This document shows positions 25,813-35,436 of a stretch of DNA of 64,000 nucleotides, in pieces (the stretch's first letter is position 1; the number at the start of each line of letters is the position of its first letter). The stretch lies in assembly GCF_017948405.1 (NCBI RefSeq), contig NZ_CP072844.1, positions 2,790,001-2,854,000 of the forward strand, in the 5' to 3' direction. The notes beneath the pieces were generated by a model. It was not told the origin of the DNA and ran no database searches. It saw nothing but the letters and a program-made list of their open reading frames with translations. Both the position numbers and the translations under genes were made by a program. The DNA is from Psychrosphaera aestuarii (lineage in GTDB: Bacteria; Pseudomonadota; Gammaproteobacteria; Enterobacterales; Alteromonadaceae).

Positions 25813-27462
25813 ATGAAGTTATGGTTTAAGTCAGGTGCTCCTTGGATATGGATGACCGCTGGCGCTGTTAGTATTAGTTTACTATCAGTAATAGGTTTAT
25901 TACTGCTTATTGCATCACGTGGTCTGTCGTTCTTTTGGCCATCTGATATACATCAATTTGAAATTGCTAATGCCAATGGTGAATCTCGCGTTGTAATCGG
26001 TGAGATTTATGAAACAGAAAAAGTACCTACTCAGCGACTCATTACCTCTGGTATCAAGTTTGAAAAGTTACAAGGTGAGTTTGTTGAACGTTACTTAATT
26101 AAAACCGGTAACAGAGAATACGTTGATTTAGATTTCCAATGGATTTTAGGTCCAGAAATTTTAGCGCAATCGAAGCCGAGTGGAATTGCAGTATTTGAAC
26201 GCAGCAAAAACGGCAATTTTTATGGATTTGTAGATTCACTGATAATTGATGGTGTGACTGTTAGAGAGAACACCAATGAAGCTCTATTTTCCGCGATTGA
26301 TAGAGCGGTAGATTTAAATGACCAAGCCTTAGATTTACAAAACGATGAAATTGGCGCTATTAATTATCAACTTGAAAAATTAAGATTAAAAGAGCGCAAA
26401 TTAGAATTAGAGGACTCTTTAACTAGCCAAGCGCTTGCTGAACTTGAACGCCAACGCACTGAACTGCGCAACGAATACAAGGTGTATGAAAAACAACTGT
26501 TTGAATATAGAGATAAAGCGCGTCGAGATTCGGTCATTGTTAGAGACATGCGCGGTGAGCTTGTTACCTTACCAATTTATTATGTTTTAGACGTGTCTTT
26601 TCCAAATGACATGAACTTTTTTGAGAAGCTAGTGCAGTATGGCAAGCAACTCGGCAAGTTTGTTTCTGATGACCCTCGTGAAGCAAATACTGAAGGTGGT
26701 GTATTCCCTGCAATATTTGGCACTGTGTTTATGGTTATGCTCATGGCGATTATCGTTACCCCTTTTGGTGTAATCGCAGCCATTTATCTACATGAATACG
26801 CTGGTAATAATGCCGTAACTAAAATAATTAGAATTTCAGTAATCAATTTAGCGGGTGTTCCATCTATTGTATACGGCGTTTTTGGTCTTGGCTTTTTTGT
26901 CTATATGCTTGGTGGTTCGTTAGATCAATTGTTTTACCCTGAAGCATTGCCGGGTCCTACATTTGGTACGCCAGGTGTCATTTGGTCTGCACTAACGCTT
27001 GCGATTCTTACCTTACCTGTTGTTATTGTATCAACAGAGGAAGGCTTATCACGAATTCCTGGTGCGCTTCGTCAAGGCTCACTTGCCCTTGGCGCAACAA
27101 AAGCAGAAACAATTTGGCGTATTATAATTCCAATGGCATCGCCGGCCATAATGACAGGTCTTATTTTAGCCGTAGCACGAGCAGCTGGTGAAGTTGCACC
27201 GTTAATGTTAGTCGGCGTGGTAAAAATGGCGCCTACGTTACCAATTGACGGTAACTTTCCCTATGTTCATTTAGATCGAAAATTTATGCATCTTGGCTTT
27301 CATATATATGACGTTGGTTTCCAAAGTCCAAATGTTGAAGCAGCGAGACCACTGGTTTACGCTACCTCGCTATTACTCGTCACTGTAATTGTGACATTAA
27401 ATATAACAGCGATAGGTATTCGAAATCATTTGCGTGAAAAATATAAGTCGTTAGAACATTAA
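25813..27462 (+). CDS. pstA: Phosphate ABC transporter permease PstA with periplasmic coiled-coil insert
   Basis: Second membrane subunit of the Pst importer, 549 residues against about 300 in E. coli. TM1 lies at about 10-35. A periplasmic insert spans about 36-290 and includes a charged coiled coil at about 170-240 (ELEDSLTSQALAELERQRTE). The permease domain from about 295 has VINLAGVPSIVYGVFGLGFF and the EAA loop SLALGATKAETIWRIIIPMASPAIMTG. It is 25 bp after pstC with a TTGGAG site. The insert matches the similarly enlarged PstC, so the two probably form a joint periplasmic structure, by inference. Confidence 0.93.
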   Translation: MKLWFKSGAPWIWMTAGAVSISLLSVIGLLLLIASRGLSFFWPSDIHQFEIANANGESRVVIGEIYETEKVPTQRLITSGIKFEKLQGEFVERYLIKTGNREYVDLDFQWILGPEILAQSKPSGIAVFERSKNGNFYGFVDSLIIDGVTVRENTNEALFSAIDRAVDLNDQALDLQNDEIGAINYQLEKLRLKERKLELEDSLTSQALAELERQRTELRNEYKVYEKQLFEYRDKARRDSVIVRDMRGELVTLPIYYVLDVSFPNDMNFFEKLVQYGKQLGKFVSDDPREANTEGGVFPAIFGTVFMVMLMAIIVTPFGVIAAIYLHEYAGNNAVTKIIRISVINLAGVPSIVYGVFGLGFFVYMLGGSLDQLFYPEALPGPTFGTPGVIWSALTLAILTLPVVIVSTEEGLSRIPGALRQGSLALGATKAETIWRIIIPMASPAIMTGLILAVARAAGEVAPLMLVGVVKMAPTLPIDGNFPYVHLDRKFMHLGFHIYDVGFQSPNVEAARPLVYATSLLLVTVIVTLNITAIGIRNHLREKYKSLEH

Positions 27463-27527
27463 TTAATTGAGATTAAAAGAAAGCTATTCATTTAGCTTTA
27501 GAAATAAATTTAAAATGAGGTTTTAAG

Positions 27528-28352
27528 ATGATTTCGGTAGCACCAGATATGAGTAACAAGTCGTCATCTATCATCGACATCGATAACTTGTCACAAGAAC
27601 AAATAGCACTTGAGATAAAAGATTTAAACTTGTTCTACGGCGATAAACAAGCGCTAGAAAACATCAGCATGGTGATTCCTAAGGGCCAAGTTACGGCATT
27701 TATAGGACCGTCTGGTTGCGGTAAATCCACGTTATTACGCTGTATGAACCGTATGAATGACTTGGTTGATACCTGTAAAATCGATGGCGAGATATTACTG
27801 CATAACCAAAATATCTATGACAGATCTGTTGATGTAGCATCATTACGCCGTAAGGTAGGCATGGTGTTTCAGCGTCCTAACCCGTTCCCAAAAAGTATTT
27901 ATGAAAACGTAGTTTATGGATTACGTTTACAAGGTATTAATGACCGTCGTGAACTTGATGAAGTGGTAGAAAAGTCGCTAATTAATGCCGCGCTTTGGAA
28001 CGAAGTCAAAGACAGGCTTCATGATAGTGCGCTTGGACTATCTGGCGGTCAGCAACAACGATTAGTTATCGCCCGTGCTATTGCCATAGAGCCTGAAGTA
28101 CTATTGCTCGACGAACCGACCTCTGCACTTGATCCAATATCAACGCTCACCATTGAGGAATTGATAACTGAATTAAAAGACAAATATACTGTTGTTATTG
28201 TTACACATAACATGCAACAAGCCGCTCGTGTTTCAGATCAAACAGCGTTTATGTATATGGGCCAATTAATTGAACATTCAGATACCAATGCTTTATTTAC
28301 TACGCCAAAAATGAAGAAAACTGAAGACTACATTACCGGTCGTTACGGTTAA
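27528..28352 (+). CDS. pstB: Phosphate ABC transporter ATPase PstB
   Basis: ATP-binding subunit powering the Pst importer. The 274-residue chain has Walker [10 protein letters not shown] near residue 62, [17 protein letters not shown] (Q-loop region with the Pst-specific segment), signature [16 protein letters not shown], Walker [14 protein letters not shown], and the H-loop [15 protein letters not shown]. It follows pstA after a 65-bp gap and precedes phoU by 25 bp. A GAGG site precedes the ATG. Confidence 0.96.
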   Translation: MISVAPDMSNKSSSIIDIDNLSQEQIALEIKDLNLFYGDKQALENISMVIPKGQVTAFIGPSGCGKSTLLRCMNRMNDLVDTCKIDGEILLHNQNIYDRSVDVASLRRKVGMVFQRPNPFPKSIYENVVYGLRLQGINDRRELDEVVEKSLINAALWNEVKDRLHDSALGLSGGQQQRLVIARAIAIEPEVLLLDEPTSALDPISTLTIEELITELKDKYTVVIVTHNMQQAARVSDQTAFMYMGQLIEHSDTNALFTTPKMKKTEDYITGRYG

Positions 28353-28377
28353 CCAATAAAGAGTTTAAGAGGCAATT

Positions 28378-29082
28378 ATGGAACTTAATTTAAATAAACA
28401 TATTTCTGGCCAATTTAACGTTGAATTGGAACAAATACGCAACGACGTTTTAAAAATGGGTGGTTTAGTTGAGCAGCAACTAACAAATGCATTAAACGCC
28501 GTAAATGAAGCAGATCAAGAGTTGGCAAAACACGTACTGGAAACTGATTATCAGGTTAACAGAATGGAAGTTAAAATAGATGAGGCCTGTACTCGGATTA
28601 TTGCTAAGCGTCAACCTGCTGCATCTGATCTTCGTTTGGTTTTGGCAATTATTAAAACCATTACCGACTTAGAGCGCATTGGAGATGAAGCTGAGCGCAT
28701 CGCAAAAGTCGCTTTAGAGTCATTTAATAAAACACAGCAAGAGTTTTTAGTGTCGATGGATAGTATGGGCCGTAAAGCTTTATCTATGTTACACGAAGTA
28801 CTAGACGCTTTTGCTCGTATGGATGTAGACGCTGCCTTTAAAGTTCATACCGCAGATAAAGCATTAGACAAAGAGTATGAAGCGATAACGCGTCAATTAA
28901 TGACTTATATGATGGAAGATCCACGTTCTATACCAAAAGTAATGGACGTTTTATGGTCAGTTAGATCGTTGGAGCGCATTGGCGATCGCTGTCAAAATAT
29001 TTCTGAGTACATTATTTACTTTGTAAAAGGTAAAGATGTGCGTCATACCTCACAATCAGACATACAAGACAGCATCCTGTAA
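28378..29082 (+). CDS. phoU: Phosphate-signalling regulator PhoU
   Basis: Cytoplasmic all-helical protein that links Pst transport to PhoR/PhoB signalling and restrains phosphate uptake. The 234 residues form two three-helix repeats with the metal-binding signatures: [15 protein letters not shown] (near residue 100) and [20 protein letters not shown] (near 200). It is the last gene of pstCAB-phoU. PhoB and PhoR genes are not in the window. Confidence 0.95.
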   Translation: MELNLNKHISGQFNVELEQIRNDVLKMGGLVEQQLTNALNAVNEADQELAKHVLETDYQVNRMEVKIDEACTRIIAKRQPAASDLRLVLAIIKTITDLERIGDEAERIAKVALESFNKTQQEFLVSMDSMGRKALSMLHEVLDAFARMDVDAAFKVHTADKALDKEYEAITRQLMTYMMEDPRSIPKVMDVLWSVRSLERIGDRCQNISEYIIYFVKGKDVRHTSQSDIQDSIL

Positions 29083-29150
29083 GGCTATGTTTTTTCTAAA
29101 CTTAACTCAATTATACAGAGCACCACATAAAACTCACCGATGAATTAATA

Positions 29151-29209
29151 AGCGGACGGATCTTTTTTACGTCCGCTGTAACATTTTTGTCACAAATGTG
29201 TCATATAAT
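29151..29209 (+). promoter_or_regulatory. Hairpin plus PhoB box and promoter of the DUF47-pit operon
   Basis: An 8-bp hairpin AGCGGACG/CGTCCGCT (29151-29177) may end the phoU message. It abuts half-sites TGTAA (29177), TGTCA (29188) and TGTCA (29199), each 11 bp apart. TATAAT (29204-29209) lies exactly 11 nt after the second half-site, the phoA-type geometry; the third half-site ends immediately before it. Confidence 0.85.
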
Positions 29210-29320
29210 ACCGCCTGTATTATAAAGACATGATTTCTTGTTTTTGTAGTAAACTATGAATATTGATACTAACCTGCAATAACATGCTGGTTTTTTTTTG
29301 CCATTAAATAAGGGTTCACT

Positions 29321-29998
29321 ATGGCTAGTCACTCAATTTTAGGTGTTTTTGCAAAGTCGCCGTTAAAAGCACTTGAAGAACATATTAAAACCGTTCATGA
29401 AGCGGCGTCTTTATTAAAGCCGTTTTTTACAGCGGTTTGTGAAGAAAATTGGACTGAAGCAACTGAGCTTCGCTATCAAATTTCTCAACTTGAGAAAAAA
29501 GCGGATGTTATCAAGCGCGACGTAAGAATGAATCTTCCAAGAGGTTTGTTTTTACCAGTAGAAAGAACAGATATTTTAGAGTTAATAACACAACAAGATA
29601 AAATCGCTAATAAAGCTAAAGACTTAGCTGGGCGTTATTTAGGTCGTGAATTAACTATTCCAGTGCAAATCCAACCAAGTTTTATGGCGTTTGTAGAAAG
29701 AAATATAGACGCTACCGCACAAGCATCAAAAGCAATCAATGAATTTGACGAATTATTGGAAACGGGATTCCGTGGCCGTGAAGTTGAGTTAGTTGAGCGA
29801 ATGATCACAGAGTTAGACGCAATTGAAGACGATACTGATGAAATGCAAATTTCTATTCGTCAGCAATTAAAACAAATCGAAGACGAGTTAAATCCTATCG
29901 ATGTCATGGTGACATACAGAATGATTGAATGGATTGGGGAATTAGCCGACTTAGCAGAACGTGTAGGTTCTCGATTAGAACTTATGCTTGCCCGTTAA
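29321..29998 (+). CDS. DUF47 phosphate-transport accessory protein (PhoU-like)
   Basis: Helical PhoU-related protein of the TIGR00153/DUF47 family, 225 residues, that accompanies Pit transporters and is thought to modulate them. It begins with the family segment ILGVFAKSPLKALEEHI and has PRGLFLPVERTDILELITQQDKIANKAKDLAGRY near residue 70 and IEWIGELADLAERVGSRLELML at the end. The gene is 37 bp before pit and behind its own PhoB-type promoter. Confidence 0.92.
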   Translation: MASHSILGVFAKSPLKALEEHIKTVHEAASLLKPFFTAVCEENWTEATELRYQISQLEKKADVIKRDVRMNLPRGLFLPVERTDILELITQQDKIANKAKDLAGRYLGRELTIPVQIQPSFMAFVERNIDATAQASKAINEFDELLETGFRGREVELVERMITELDAIEDDTDEMQISIRQQLKQIEDELNPIDVMVTYRMIEWIGELADLAERVGSRLELMLAR

Positions 29999-30035
29999 GC
30001 AAAACCAATTTAAAAGAAAATATTAGGTATATTCA

Positions 30036-31319
30036 ATGGATATTATTTCTACTTACGGCGTTATGTTAATCGCCATTGCAGCAATCGTAGGCTTTTTTAT
30101 GGCTTGGGGTATTGGTGCGAACGACGTCGCTAATGCAATGGGTACTTCGGTAGGCTCAAAAGCATTAACAATTAAGCAAGCTATTATTATTGCAATGGTT
30201 TTTGAGTTTGCGGGTGCATATTTAGCAGGTGGTGAAGTTACCTCAACAATCCGTAAAGGCATTATTGACTCTGCACCATTTATTCCAAATCCTGAACTAC
30301 TTGTTTTAGGTATGATTTCAGCGTTATTTGCAGCAGCAATATGGCTTGCGGTTGCGTCATACTTAGGTTGGCCTGTCAGTACCACTCACTCTATTGTTGG
30401 TGCAATTGTTGGTTTTGCCGCGTTTGGTGTTGGTATGGACGCTGTAAACTGGGCAAAAGTAGGTGGCATTGTCGGTAGTTGGATTTTAACACCTGCAATA
30501 TCTGGTTTTATTGCTTTTGTAATCTTCATCTCAGCGCAAAAACTTATCTTTGATACTAAAGAACCTCTAAAAAATGCGAAGAAGTATGTTCCTTTTTACA
30601 TGTTCCTAGCTGGCTTCATTATGGCTTTGGTAACAATCAAAAAAGGCTTAAAGCATGTTGTTAAATCTGGTGATCTTTCAATCTCTGCTGCAGATGCTTA
30701 TATCTACGCTGTTTTAGCCGGTATCCTAGTAGCATTAATTGGTAAGTTCTTTATCAACAAGATTAAAATCGATCCGAATGCTGACAAAGAAATGCATTTC
30801 ACTAACGTAGAGAAGATCTTTGCGGTATTAATGGTTGTTACTGCTTGTTGTATGGCTTTTGCACACGGCTCAAACGACGTAGCGAATGCTATCGGTCCTT
30901 TAGCTGCTGTAGTAAGCATCGTACAAAATGAAGGTGAGATTGCGAGTAAAGCCCAATTAGTTTGGTGGGTATTACCACTAGGCGCGTTTGGTATTGTTGC
31001 TGGTCTTGCATTATTTGGCCATCGAGTTATCAAGACTATTGGTAACGGCATTACACACCTTACTCCTAGCCGTGGCTTTGCTGCTGAATTAGCGGCTGCG
31101 TCAACAGTAATTATCGCATCAGGTACGGGTCTTCCAATTTCTACAACACAAACGTTAGTTGGTGCTGTATTAGGTGTTGGTATGGCGAGAGGTATCGCAG
31201 CACTTAATTTAGGCGTAGTTAGAAATATCGTAGTATCGTGGGTAATTACATTACCTATCGGCGCGGCACTATCTATTATGTGTTTCTTAGCTCTTAAAGC
31301 AGTGTTTGGTGTTGCGTAA
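30036..31319 (+). CDS. pit: Low-affinity inorganic phosphate transporter (PiT family)
   Basis: Inner-membrane phosphate:cation symporter. The 427-residue protein has the duplicated PiT signature: GANDVANAMGTSVGSKALTIKQA near residue 27 and GSNDVANAIGPLAAV near 285, plus PVSTTHSIVGAIVG and PISTTQTLVGAVLGVG. About ten TM segments flank a central cytoplasmic loop. It is co-transcribed with DUF47 and followed by a terminator at 31345. Placing a Pit under a PhoB-type promoter is unusual, since Pit is often constitutive or PhoB-repressed. Confidence 0.95.
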   Translation: MDIISTYGVMLIAIAAIVGFFMAWGIGANDVANAMGTSVGSKALTIKQAIIIAMVFEFAGAYLAGGEVTSTIRKGIIDSAPFIPNPELLVLGMISALFAAAIWLAVASYLGWPVSTTHSIVGAIVGFAAFGVGMDAVNWAKVGGIVGSWILTPAISGFIAFVIFISAQKLIFDTKEPLKNAKKYVPFYMFLAGFIMALVTIKKGLKHVVKSGDLSISAADAYIYAVLAGILVALIGKFFINKIKIDPNADKEMHFTNVEKIFAVLMVVTACCMAFAHGSNDVANAIGPLAAVVSIVQNEGEIASKAQLVWWVLPLGAFGIVAGLALFGHRVIKTIGNGITHLTPSRGFAAELAAASTVIIASGTGLPISTTQTLVGAVLGVGMARGIAALNLGVVRNIVVSWVITLPIGAALSIMCFLALKAVFGVA

Positions 31320-31344
31320 GTAGCATAACCAAACATCATTATCG

Positions 31345-31371
31345 AAAACCGAGCTTAGGCTCGGTTTTTTT
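31345..31371 (+). terminator. Terminator of DUF47-pit
   Basis: ACCGAGC (31348-31354) and GCTCGGT (31359-31365) form a 7-bp GC-rich stem with a TTAG loop, followed by seven T residues. Confidence 0.9.
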
Positions 31372-31410
31372 GTGCCTATTTCTAAAACCTAAGCTCCAAT
31401 ATTCAGATAC

Positions 31411-31440
31411 AAAAAAGCCAGCTTATCGCTGGCTTTTGCT
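31411..31440 (-). terminator. Terminator of the SapC-family gene
   Basis: AGCCAGC (31416-31422) and GCTGGCT (31428-31434) form the stem. On the minus strand it ends in a run of six T residues, so it closes the sapC gene; on the plus strand it backs up the pit terminator. Confidence 0.85.
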
Positions 31441-31467
31441 TTAGAAATTTAGTTCGTTAAATTTCTA

Positions 31468-32175
31468 TTACATTTGTTTTGATTGACGTTCGATAAGCTT
31501 ATTCAATTGATTGATTGAGCTAAGCTGAGCATATATTGGAGCTATATAGCCAAGCTTACGTAACTCTAAGAACTGCTCATCAGATAATTCATTAAACTTC
31601 TTCTCATCAACCATATATAGACCATTCAAATTAAACTCTCTATCCTTAACATTAACTTTAAGGTTACGAGCATGAATAAGATCAAGAGAAACTAACTTTT
31701 CAATGAAAGCTACAGTAATTTGTTCATGTTCAATATAAGCCATTAAAGCGTTCTTACGCTTTTCTAAATGCTCATTCTCTTTACCTTCTTCGTCAAACAG
31801 AGGTAATCCGTCTTCTGAAATTAAAGGGCTTGCCATATCGATAGCGATCGAATACTTGTTGCTATCATCTTTATGAGGAATAACGTTTAGAGGCTTGTGA
31901 GTATAGCGAGCTGGCATGTAGTTAGCGTCCCACTTATTATCCGCTGTTACGAATAAGTTTGTATTTTGCTCTAATCCTAACATTGCTATTGGAAAATACT
32001 TTTCTGAGGCAGTATCTTTAAGAAAAACAACTGGAAACTCACCAGACGCTTTTGCAAACTCTTGAACTACTAAACCTAGCGCATGCTGGTCTTTTAGGTC
32101 TTCTACACTTTTAGCAGGACCAATCTTTACATCTTTATGTGTTTCATTGTGTAACGGCTGAAAATCTGTCGCCAT
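31468..32175 (-). CDS. SapC-family protein
   Basis: Cytoplasmic 235-residue protein of the SapC family (named after a Campylobacter surface-layer locus), common in Alteromonadales and often near TonB receptor or tryptophan halogenase genes. Visible blocks are FPVVFLKDTASEKYFPIAMLGLEQNTNLFV near residue 47, KWDANYMPARYTHKPLNVIPH, and LFDEEGKENEHLEKRKNALMAYIEH. No signal peptide or TM segment. GGAG lies close before the ATG. Molecular role unknown; no partner receptor is adjacent here. Confidence 0.85.
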   Translation of the reverse strand: MATDFQPLHNETHKDVKIGPAKSVEDLKDQHALGLVVQEFAKASGEFPVVFLKDTASEKYFPIAMLGLEQNTNLFVTADNKWDANYMPARYTHKPLNVIPHKDDSNKYSIAIDMASPLISEDGLPLFDEEGKENEHLEKRKNALMAYIEHEQITVAFIEKLVSLDLIHARNLKVNVKDREFNLNGLYMVDEKKFNELSDEQFLELRKLGYIAPIYAQLSSINQLNKLIERQSKQM

Positions 32176-32222
32176 GTTCTTTCTCCAAAGTTCCGAGTCA
32201 GTCTTTGTGACTTCTATAATTA

Positions 32223-32417
32223 TTATTCTGTTTCAAGTTGAATATCGGTACAACCCTTTACGCACTCAATCTTTAGCTGTTTTTCGCTACTGTTGAGCTG
32301 TAAAGGTTGTTTGCATGAAGGACACTGAACCGATTTACCCGCTAATACTTTTTTAATAATCGCTTTTTGCTGATGAAAAGAATTAGCGGTAGCTTTGTTG
32401 AGGGCTGAAAAGTCCAT
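32223..32417 (-). CDS. Small zinc-ribbon-like protein
   Basis: A 64-residue protein with a CPSC pair near residue 32 and a second Cys pair in CVKGC near 52, spacing that fits a zinc ribbon. The N-terminal half is a charged helix (MDFSALNKATANSFHQQKAI). I recall similar small uncharacterised proteins in Vibrio and Shewanella but cannot name the family. ATG at 32415-32417 with AAGG 5 nt upstream is preferred over the GTG six bases earlier. It is 47 bp upstream of sapC on the same strand and may share its transcript. Confidence 0.7.
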   Translation of the reverse strand: MDFSALNKATANSFHQQKAIIKKVLAGKSVQCPSCKQPLQLNSSEKQLKIECVKGCTDIQLETE

Positions 32418-32635
32418 CCTCACCTTCTATACTAGATATCTTATGAAAGTACATGAGGACAATAAGCCATAATTAAAGGCTATCGCAATAGAAAAGGTAA
32501 ATTTATTTTTTGCTTGGCTAAATAACAAGCAGTTTGTTACTTAACGCGGATAATAAGTAGGTTTAATATAACAAAATAGCATTTAAGCCATACTTCATTG
32601 CTATAACTGTCATTCCTGTTGTATTTAAAATCTGA

Positions 32636-32899
32636 CTAGACACCCATCATAGCGAGTCGATCGATGACCTCTCTGGTTATCCGCTCTAAAGTAGGGTGTT
32701 CAGACGCGAATCTTGTTTCCAGTGCTAAAAGTTGCGACAACATCGTCTCTTCAGCTTTTAACTCATTAGACTTAATCATTTCATGCATTTGTTTATCAAG
32801 CTCTCTAACTTGGCTTAACGTTTGAGGATCAACATCTTTTGACGTTTCTAGTTCGGCATGAAGTTTTGCAAGTGAATCAACTAAATCGTTTGGTAGCAT
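32636..32899 (-). CDS. DUF4404 family protein
   Basis: Small helical protein (87 residues) of unknown function, matching DUF4404 in its arrangement: LPNDLVDSLAKLHAELE, then LSQVRELDKQMHEMI, then LLALETRFASEHPTLERITREVIDRLAMMGV, where the PTLERITREVIDRLAMMGI-type ending is the family hallmark. ATG at 32897-32899 with AAGGAG 9 nt upstream decides the start over a TTG three codons earlier. It is preceded by a 167-bp gap to the divergent rpe. Confidence 0.75.
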   Translation of the reverse strand: MLPNDLVDSLAKLHAELETSKDVDPQTLSQVRELDKQMHEMIKSNELKAEETMLSQLLALETRFASEHPTLERITREVIDRLAMMGV

Positions 32900-33065
32900 G
32901 ATGTTCAACTCCTTTGGTTATATAAAAGTTTAGTCTGATATTTACGAAAAGGAAATTGTCGGTAAAAGTAATACTTACAATTGAGTCGATGTTAGAGACA
33001 AAGTTTTATAAGATAGTCTGGTAAACGCTACCAATTGACTAAAGCTAAATACGATTAGGATTACT

Positions 33066-33731
33066 ATGACCAACGAATTTGTATTATCACCATCTATTTT
33101 ATCTGCAAATTTCGCTAAATTAGGCGATGATGTGAACGAAGTGTTATCGGCCGGGTGTCAATGGGTACATTTTGACGTAATGGATAATCATTACGTTCCA
33201 AACTTAAGCTTTGGTCCTATGATCTGCAAAGCGTTAAAAGACCACGGTGTAGAAGCTCCAATTGACGTACATTTAATGGTGGAGCCGGTTGATGACATGA
33301 TTGAACAATTTGCAAAAGCCGGTGCCGACATGATTACCTTTCACCCAGAAGCTAGTAAACACTTACACCGCTCATTAACATTGATTCAAGATCATGGTTG
33401 TAAAGTTGGTTTAGCACTAAACCCTGGAACACCAATAGACGTTTTAGATGATGTAATACATATGCTTGATATGGTTCTGGTTATGTCAGTTAATCCTGGA
33501 TTCGGTGGTCAGTCTTTTATTCCAAGCTCACTCAATAAAATAACTCGTTTAAGAGAAAAGCTTGATGCATCAGGTCGAAACATTCGCATTAGTGTTGATG
33601 GTGGTGTTAACGCAGAAAATGTAAAACAGATTGCAGATGCTGGTGCAGATACATTTGTTATGGGTTCGGCAATATTTAATGCAGAAAACAGATCGGCCCG
33701 AATTGCGCAAATTCTAGCCAACCTTTCTTAA
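33066..33731 (+). CDS. rpe: Ribulose-phosphate 3-epimerase
   Basis: Interconverts ribulose-5-P and xylulose-5-P in the pentose phosphate pathway. The 221-residue TIM barrel begins LSPSILSANFAKLGDDV and has HFDVMDNHYVPNLSFGP (metal-binding His, Asp), DVHLMVEP, MSVNPGFGGQSFIP, and SVDGGVNAENV with the second catalytic Asp. AGGATT site before the ATG. It lies 85 bp upstream of trpS, an order common in gammaproteobacteria (gph is missing between them). Confidence 0.96.
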   Translation: MTNEFVLSPSILSANFAKLGDDVNEVLSAGCQWVHFDVMDNHYVPNLSFGPMICKALKDHGVEAPIDVHLMVEPVDDMIEQFAKAGADMITFHPEASKHLHRSLTLIQDHGCKVGLALNPGTPIDVLDDVIHMLDMVLVMSVNPGFGGQSFIPSSLNKITRLREKLDASGRNIRISVDGGVNAENVKQIADAGADTFVMGSAIFNAENRSARIAQILANLS

Positions 33732-33816
33732 AAATAAACATACACGATTGCGCGTTGGCAAAGACAGGTTACAATGCGCTTTGAAAATTTTAAATTAGCT
33801 AACAAACGGCGTAACA

Positions 33817-34821
33817 ATGAAAAGTACAGTATTAAGTGGAATTCAAACAACTGGTGGCATGACTATAGGCAACTACATTGGTGCTATTAACCAGTGGCGA
33901 ATCATGCAAGAGAACCACGACTGTTATTTCATGTTAGCTGACTTACATGCTATCACGGTTCGCCAAGAACCTGATGTATTGAGAAGTAGGACTTTAGACG
34001 GCGTTGCTTTATATACCGCATGTGGCATCGACCCTGATAAATCGGCTTTGTTCGTGCAATCGCAAGTTAAGGAACACGCACAATTAGCTTGGGTTCTTAA
34101 CTGCTATGCGCAAATGGGTGAACTAAACCGCATGACCCAGTTTAAAGACAAGTCTAGCAAACATAGTAATAACATAAATGTTGGCTTGTTCAGTTACCCT
34201 GTTTTACAAGCCGCCGATATTCTTCTATATCAAGCAGATAAAGTTCCAGTTGGTGAAGATCAAAAGCAACATTTAGAGCTTACTAGAGACATAGCGACTC
34301 GCTTCAATAATATATATGGCGATGTATTTACAGTACCAGAGCCTCAAATTGCTGAATTTGGTGCAAGAGTAATGAGCCTTCAGGATCCGTTAAAGAAAAT
34401 GTCTAAGTCGGATGATAATCCTAATGGTTACATCATGTTATTAGACGAGCCTAAAAAAATTGAAAAGAAACTGAAAAAAGCTGTCACCGATTCTGACGAA
34501 CAAGCTAGAATTTATTTTGATACTAATGAAAAGCCAGGTGTATCTAACTTATTGACTATATTAAGCGTAGCAACTGGTAAAACTATTGAGCAATTAGTGC
34601 CTGAATATGAAGACAAAATGTATGGTCACTTGAAAAAAGATACGGCCGATGCAGTTGTTTCAATGATCGAACCTATTCAGGCTAAATTTAAAGAGATCAG
34701 AGAAGACCAAACTGAGTTAAATAGAATTATGCGCGTTGGTGCTGAAAAAGCCTCAGCAAGAGCGGAGAAAACATTAAAATCTGTTTATGACGCACTAGGA
34801 TTTGTGGCTGACCCAAGATAA
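33817..34821 (+). CDS. trpS: Tryptophanyl-tRNA synthetase
   Basis: Class I aminoacyl-tRNA synthetase, 334 residues. The HIGH-like motif is [17 protein letters not shown] at the N-terminus, the KMSKS loop is [14 protein letters not shown] near 200, and [17 protein letters not shown] and the [18 protein letters not shown] tryptophan-pocket segment are intact. Expected length. No leader or T-box is evident upstream. Confidence 0.96.
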   Translation: MKSTVLSGIQTTGGMTIGNYIGAINQWRIMQENHDCYFMLADLHAITVRQEPDVLRSRTLDGVALYTACGIDPDKSALFVQSQVKEHAQLAWVLNCYAQMGELNRMTQFKDKSSKHSNNINVGLFSYPVLQAADILLYQADKVPVGEDQKQHLELTRDIATRFNNIYGDVFTVPEPQIAEFGARVMSLQDPLKKMSKSDDNPNGYIMLLDEPKKIEKKLKKAVTDSDEQARIYFDTNEKPGVSNLLTILSVATGKTIEQLVPEYEDKMYGHLKKDTADAVVSMIEPIQAKFKEIREDQTELNRIMRVGAEKASARAEKTLKSVYDALGFVADPR

Positions 34822-34830
34822 GAGTTTTTC

Positions 34831-35415
34831 ATGCTGTTAATGATCGATAATTACGACTCTTTTACTTACACTTTAGTCAATTACTTTGAGTCTTTAGACC
34901 AAGAAATTGTTGTTAAGAGAAACGACGAAATAACTATCGATCAGATAAAGTCTCTTAACCCTGAACGAATTGTAATTTCACCAGGGCCCGGCACGCCTAA
35001 CGAAGCTGGGCTTTCCCTCGATGTAATAAAACATTTTTACAAAAACAAAGCTATTTTAGGTGTATGTTTGGGCCATCAAGTTATTGGCCAATATTTTGGG
35101 GCCACGGTGTGCAAAGCACAGCAAGTAATGCATGGTAAAACGTCGCTCATTGAACATAATGAGTCAGGCATATTTACAGCGTTACCTAATCCGTTATCGG
35201 TTACTCGCTATCACTCGTTAATTGTAAAACCCGATACATTACCTGAATACATAGAGCCTACAGCTTGGGTAAAGCCTACATCGAGTGACGAAGCTGTCGA
35301 ATTAATGGCTCTGGCTATGCGCGACTATGCAGTTATGGGTGTACAATTTCATCCAGAATCAGTAATGTCTGAGCATGGGCTTGATATGCTTAATAATTTT
35401 ATAAAAGCAACCTAA
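34831..35415 (+). CDS. pabA: Glutamine amidotransferase of aminodeoxychorismate/anthranilate synthase
   Basis: Supplies ammonia from glutamine to PabB (folate) or TrpE (tryptophan). The 194-residue class I amidotransferase has the nucleophile in GVCLGHQVIGQYFGA (Cys near 79) and the His-Glu pair in GVQFHPESVMSEHG. No trp genes are adjacent and it sits between trpS and the argD region, the usual PabA location in Shewanella-like genomes, so pabA is favoured over trpG. It follows trpS by 9 bp. Confidence 0.88.
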   Translation: MLLMIDNYDSFTYTLVNYFESLDQEIVVKRNDEITIDQIKSLNPERIVISPGPGTPNEAGLSLDVIKHFYKNKAILGVCLGHQVIGQYFGATVCKAQQVMHGKTSLIEHNESGIFTALPNPLSVTRYHSLIVKPDTLPEYIEPTAWVKPTSSDEAVELMALAMRDYAVMGVQFHPESVMSEHGLDMLNNFIKAT

Positions 35416-35436
35416 CTAGAAAACGGTAAAACGTAA

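Noticed and set aside
29151..29177. The phoU-downstream hairpin as an intrinsic terminator
   Set aside because: The T run is in the loop, not after the stem, and the next T run is some 7 nt away. It may be an RNA end structure, but I do not call it a proven terminator.
30704..31339. 211-codon reading frame antisense to pit
   Set aside because: It mirrors the PiT gene, has a composition dominated by Ala, Thr, Pro and Ile with no domain, and the sense strand is a clear transporter. It is a codon-bias shadow.
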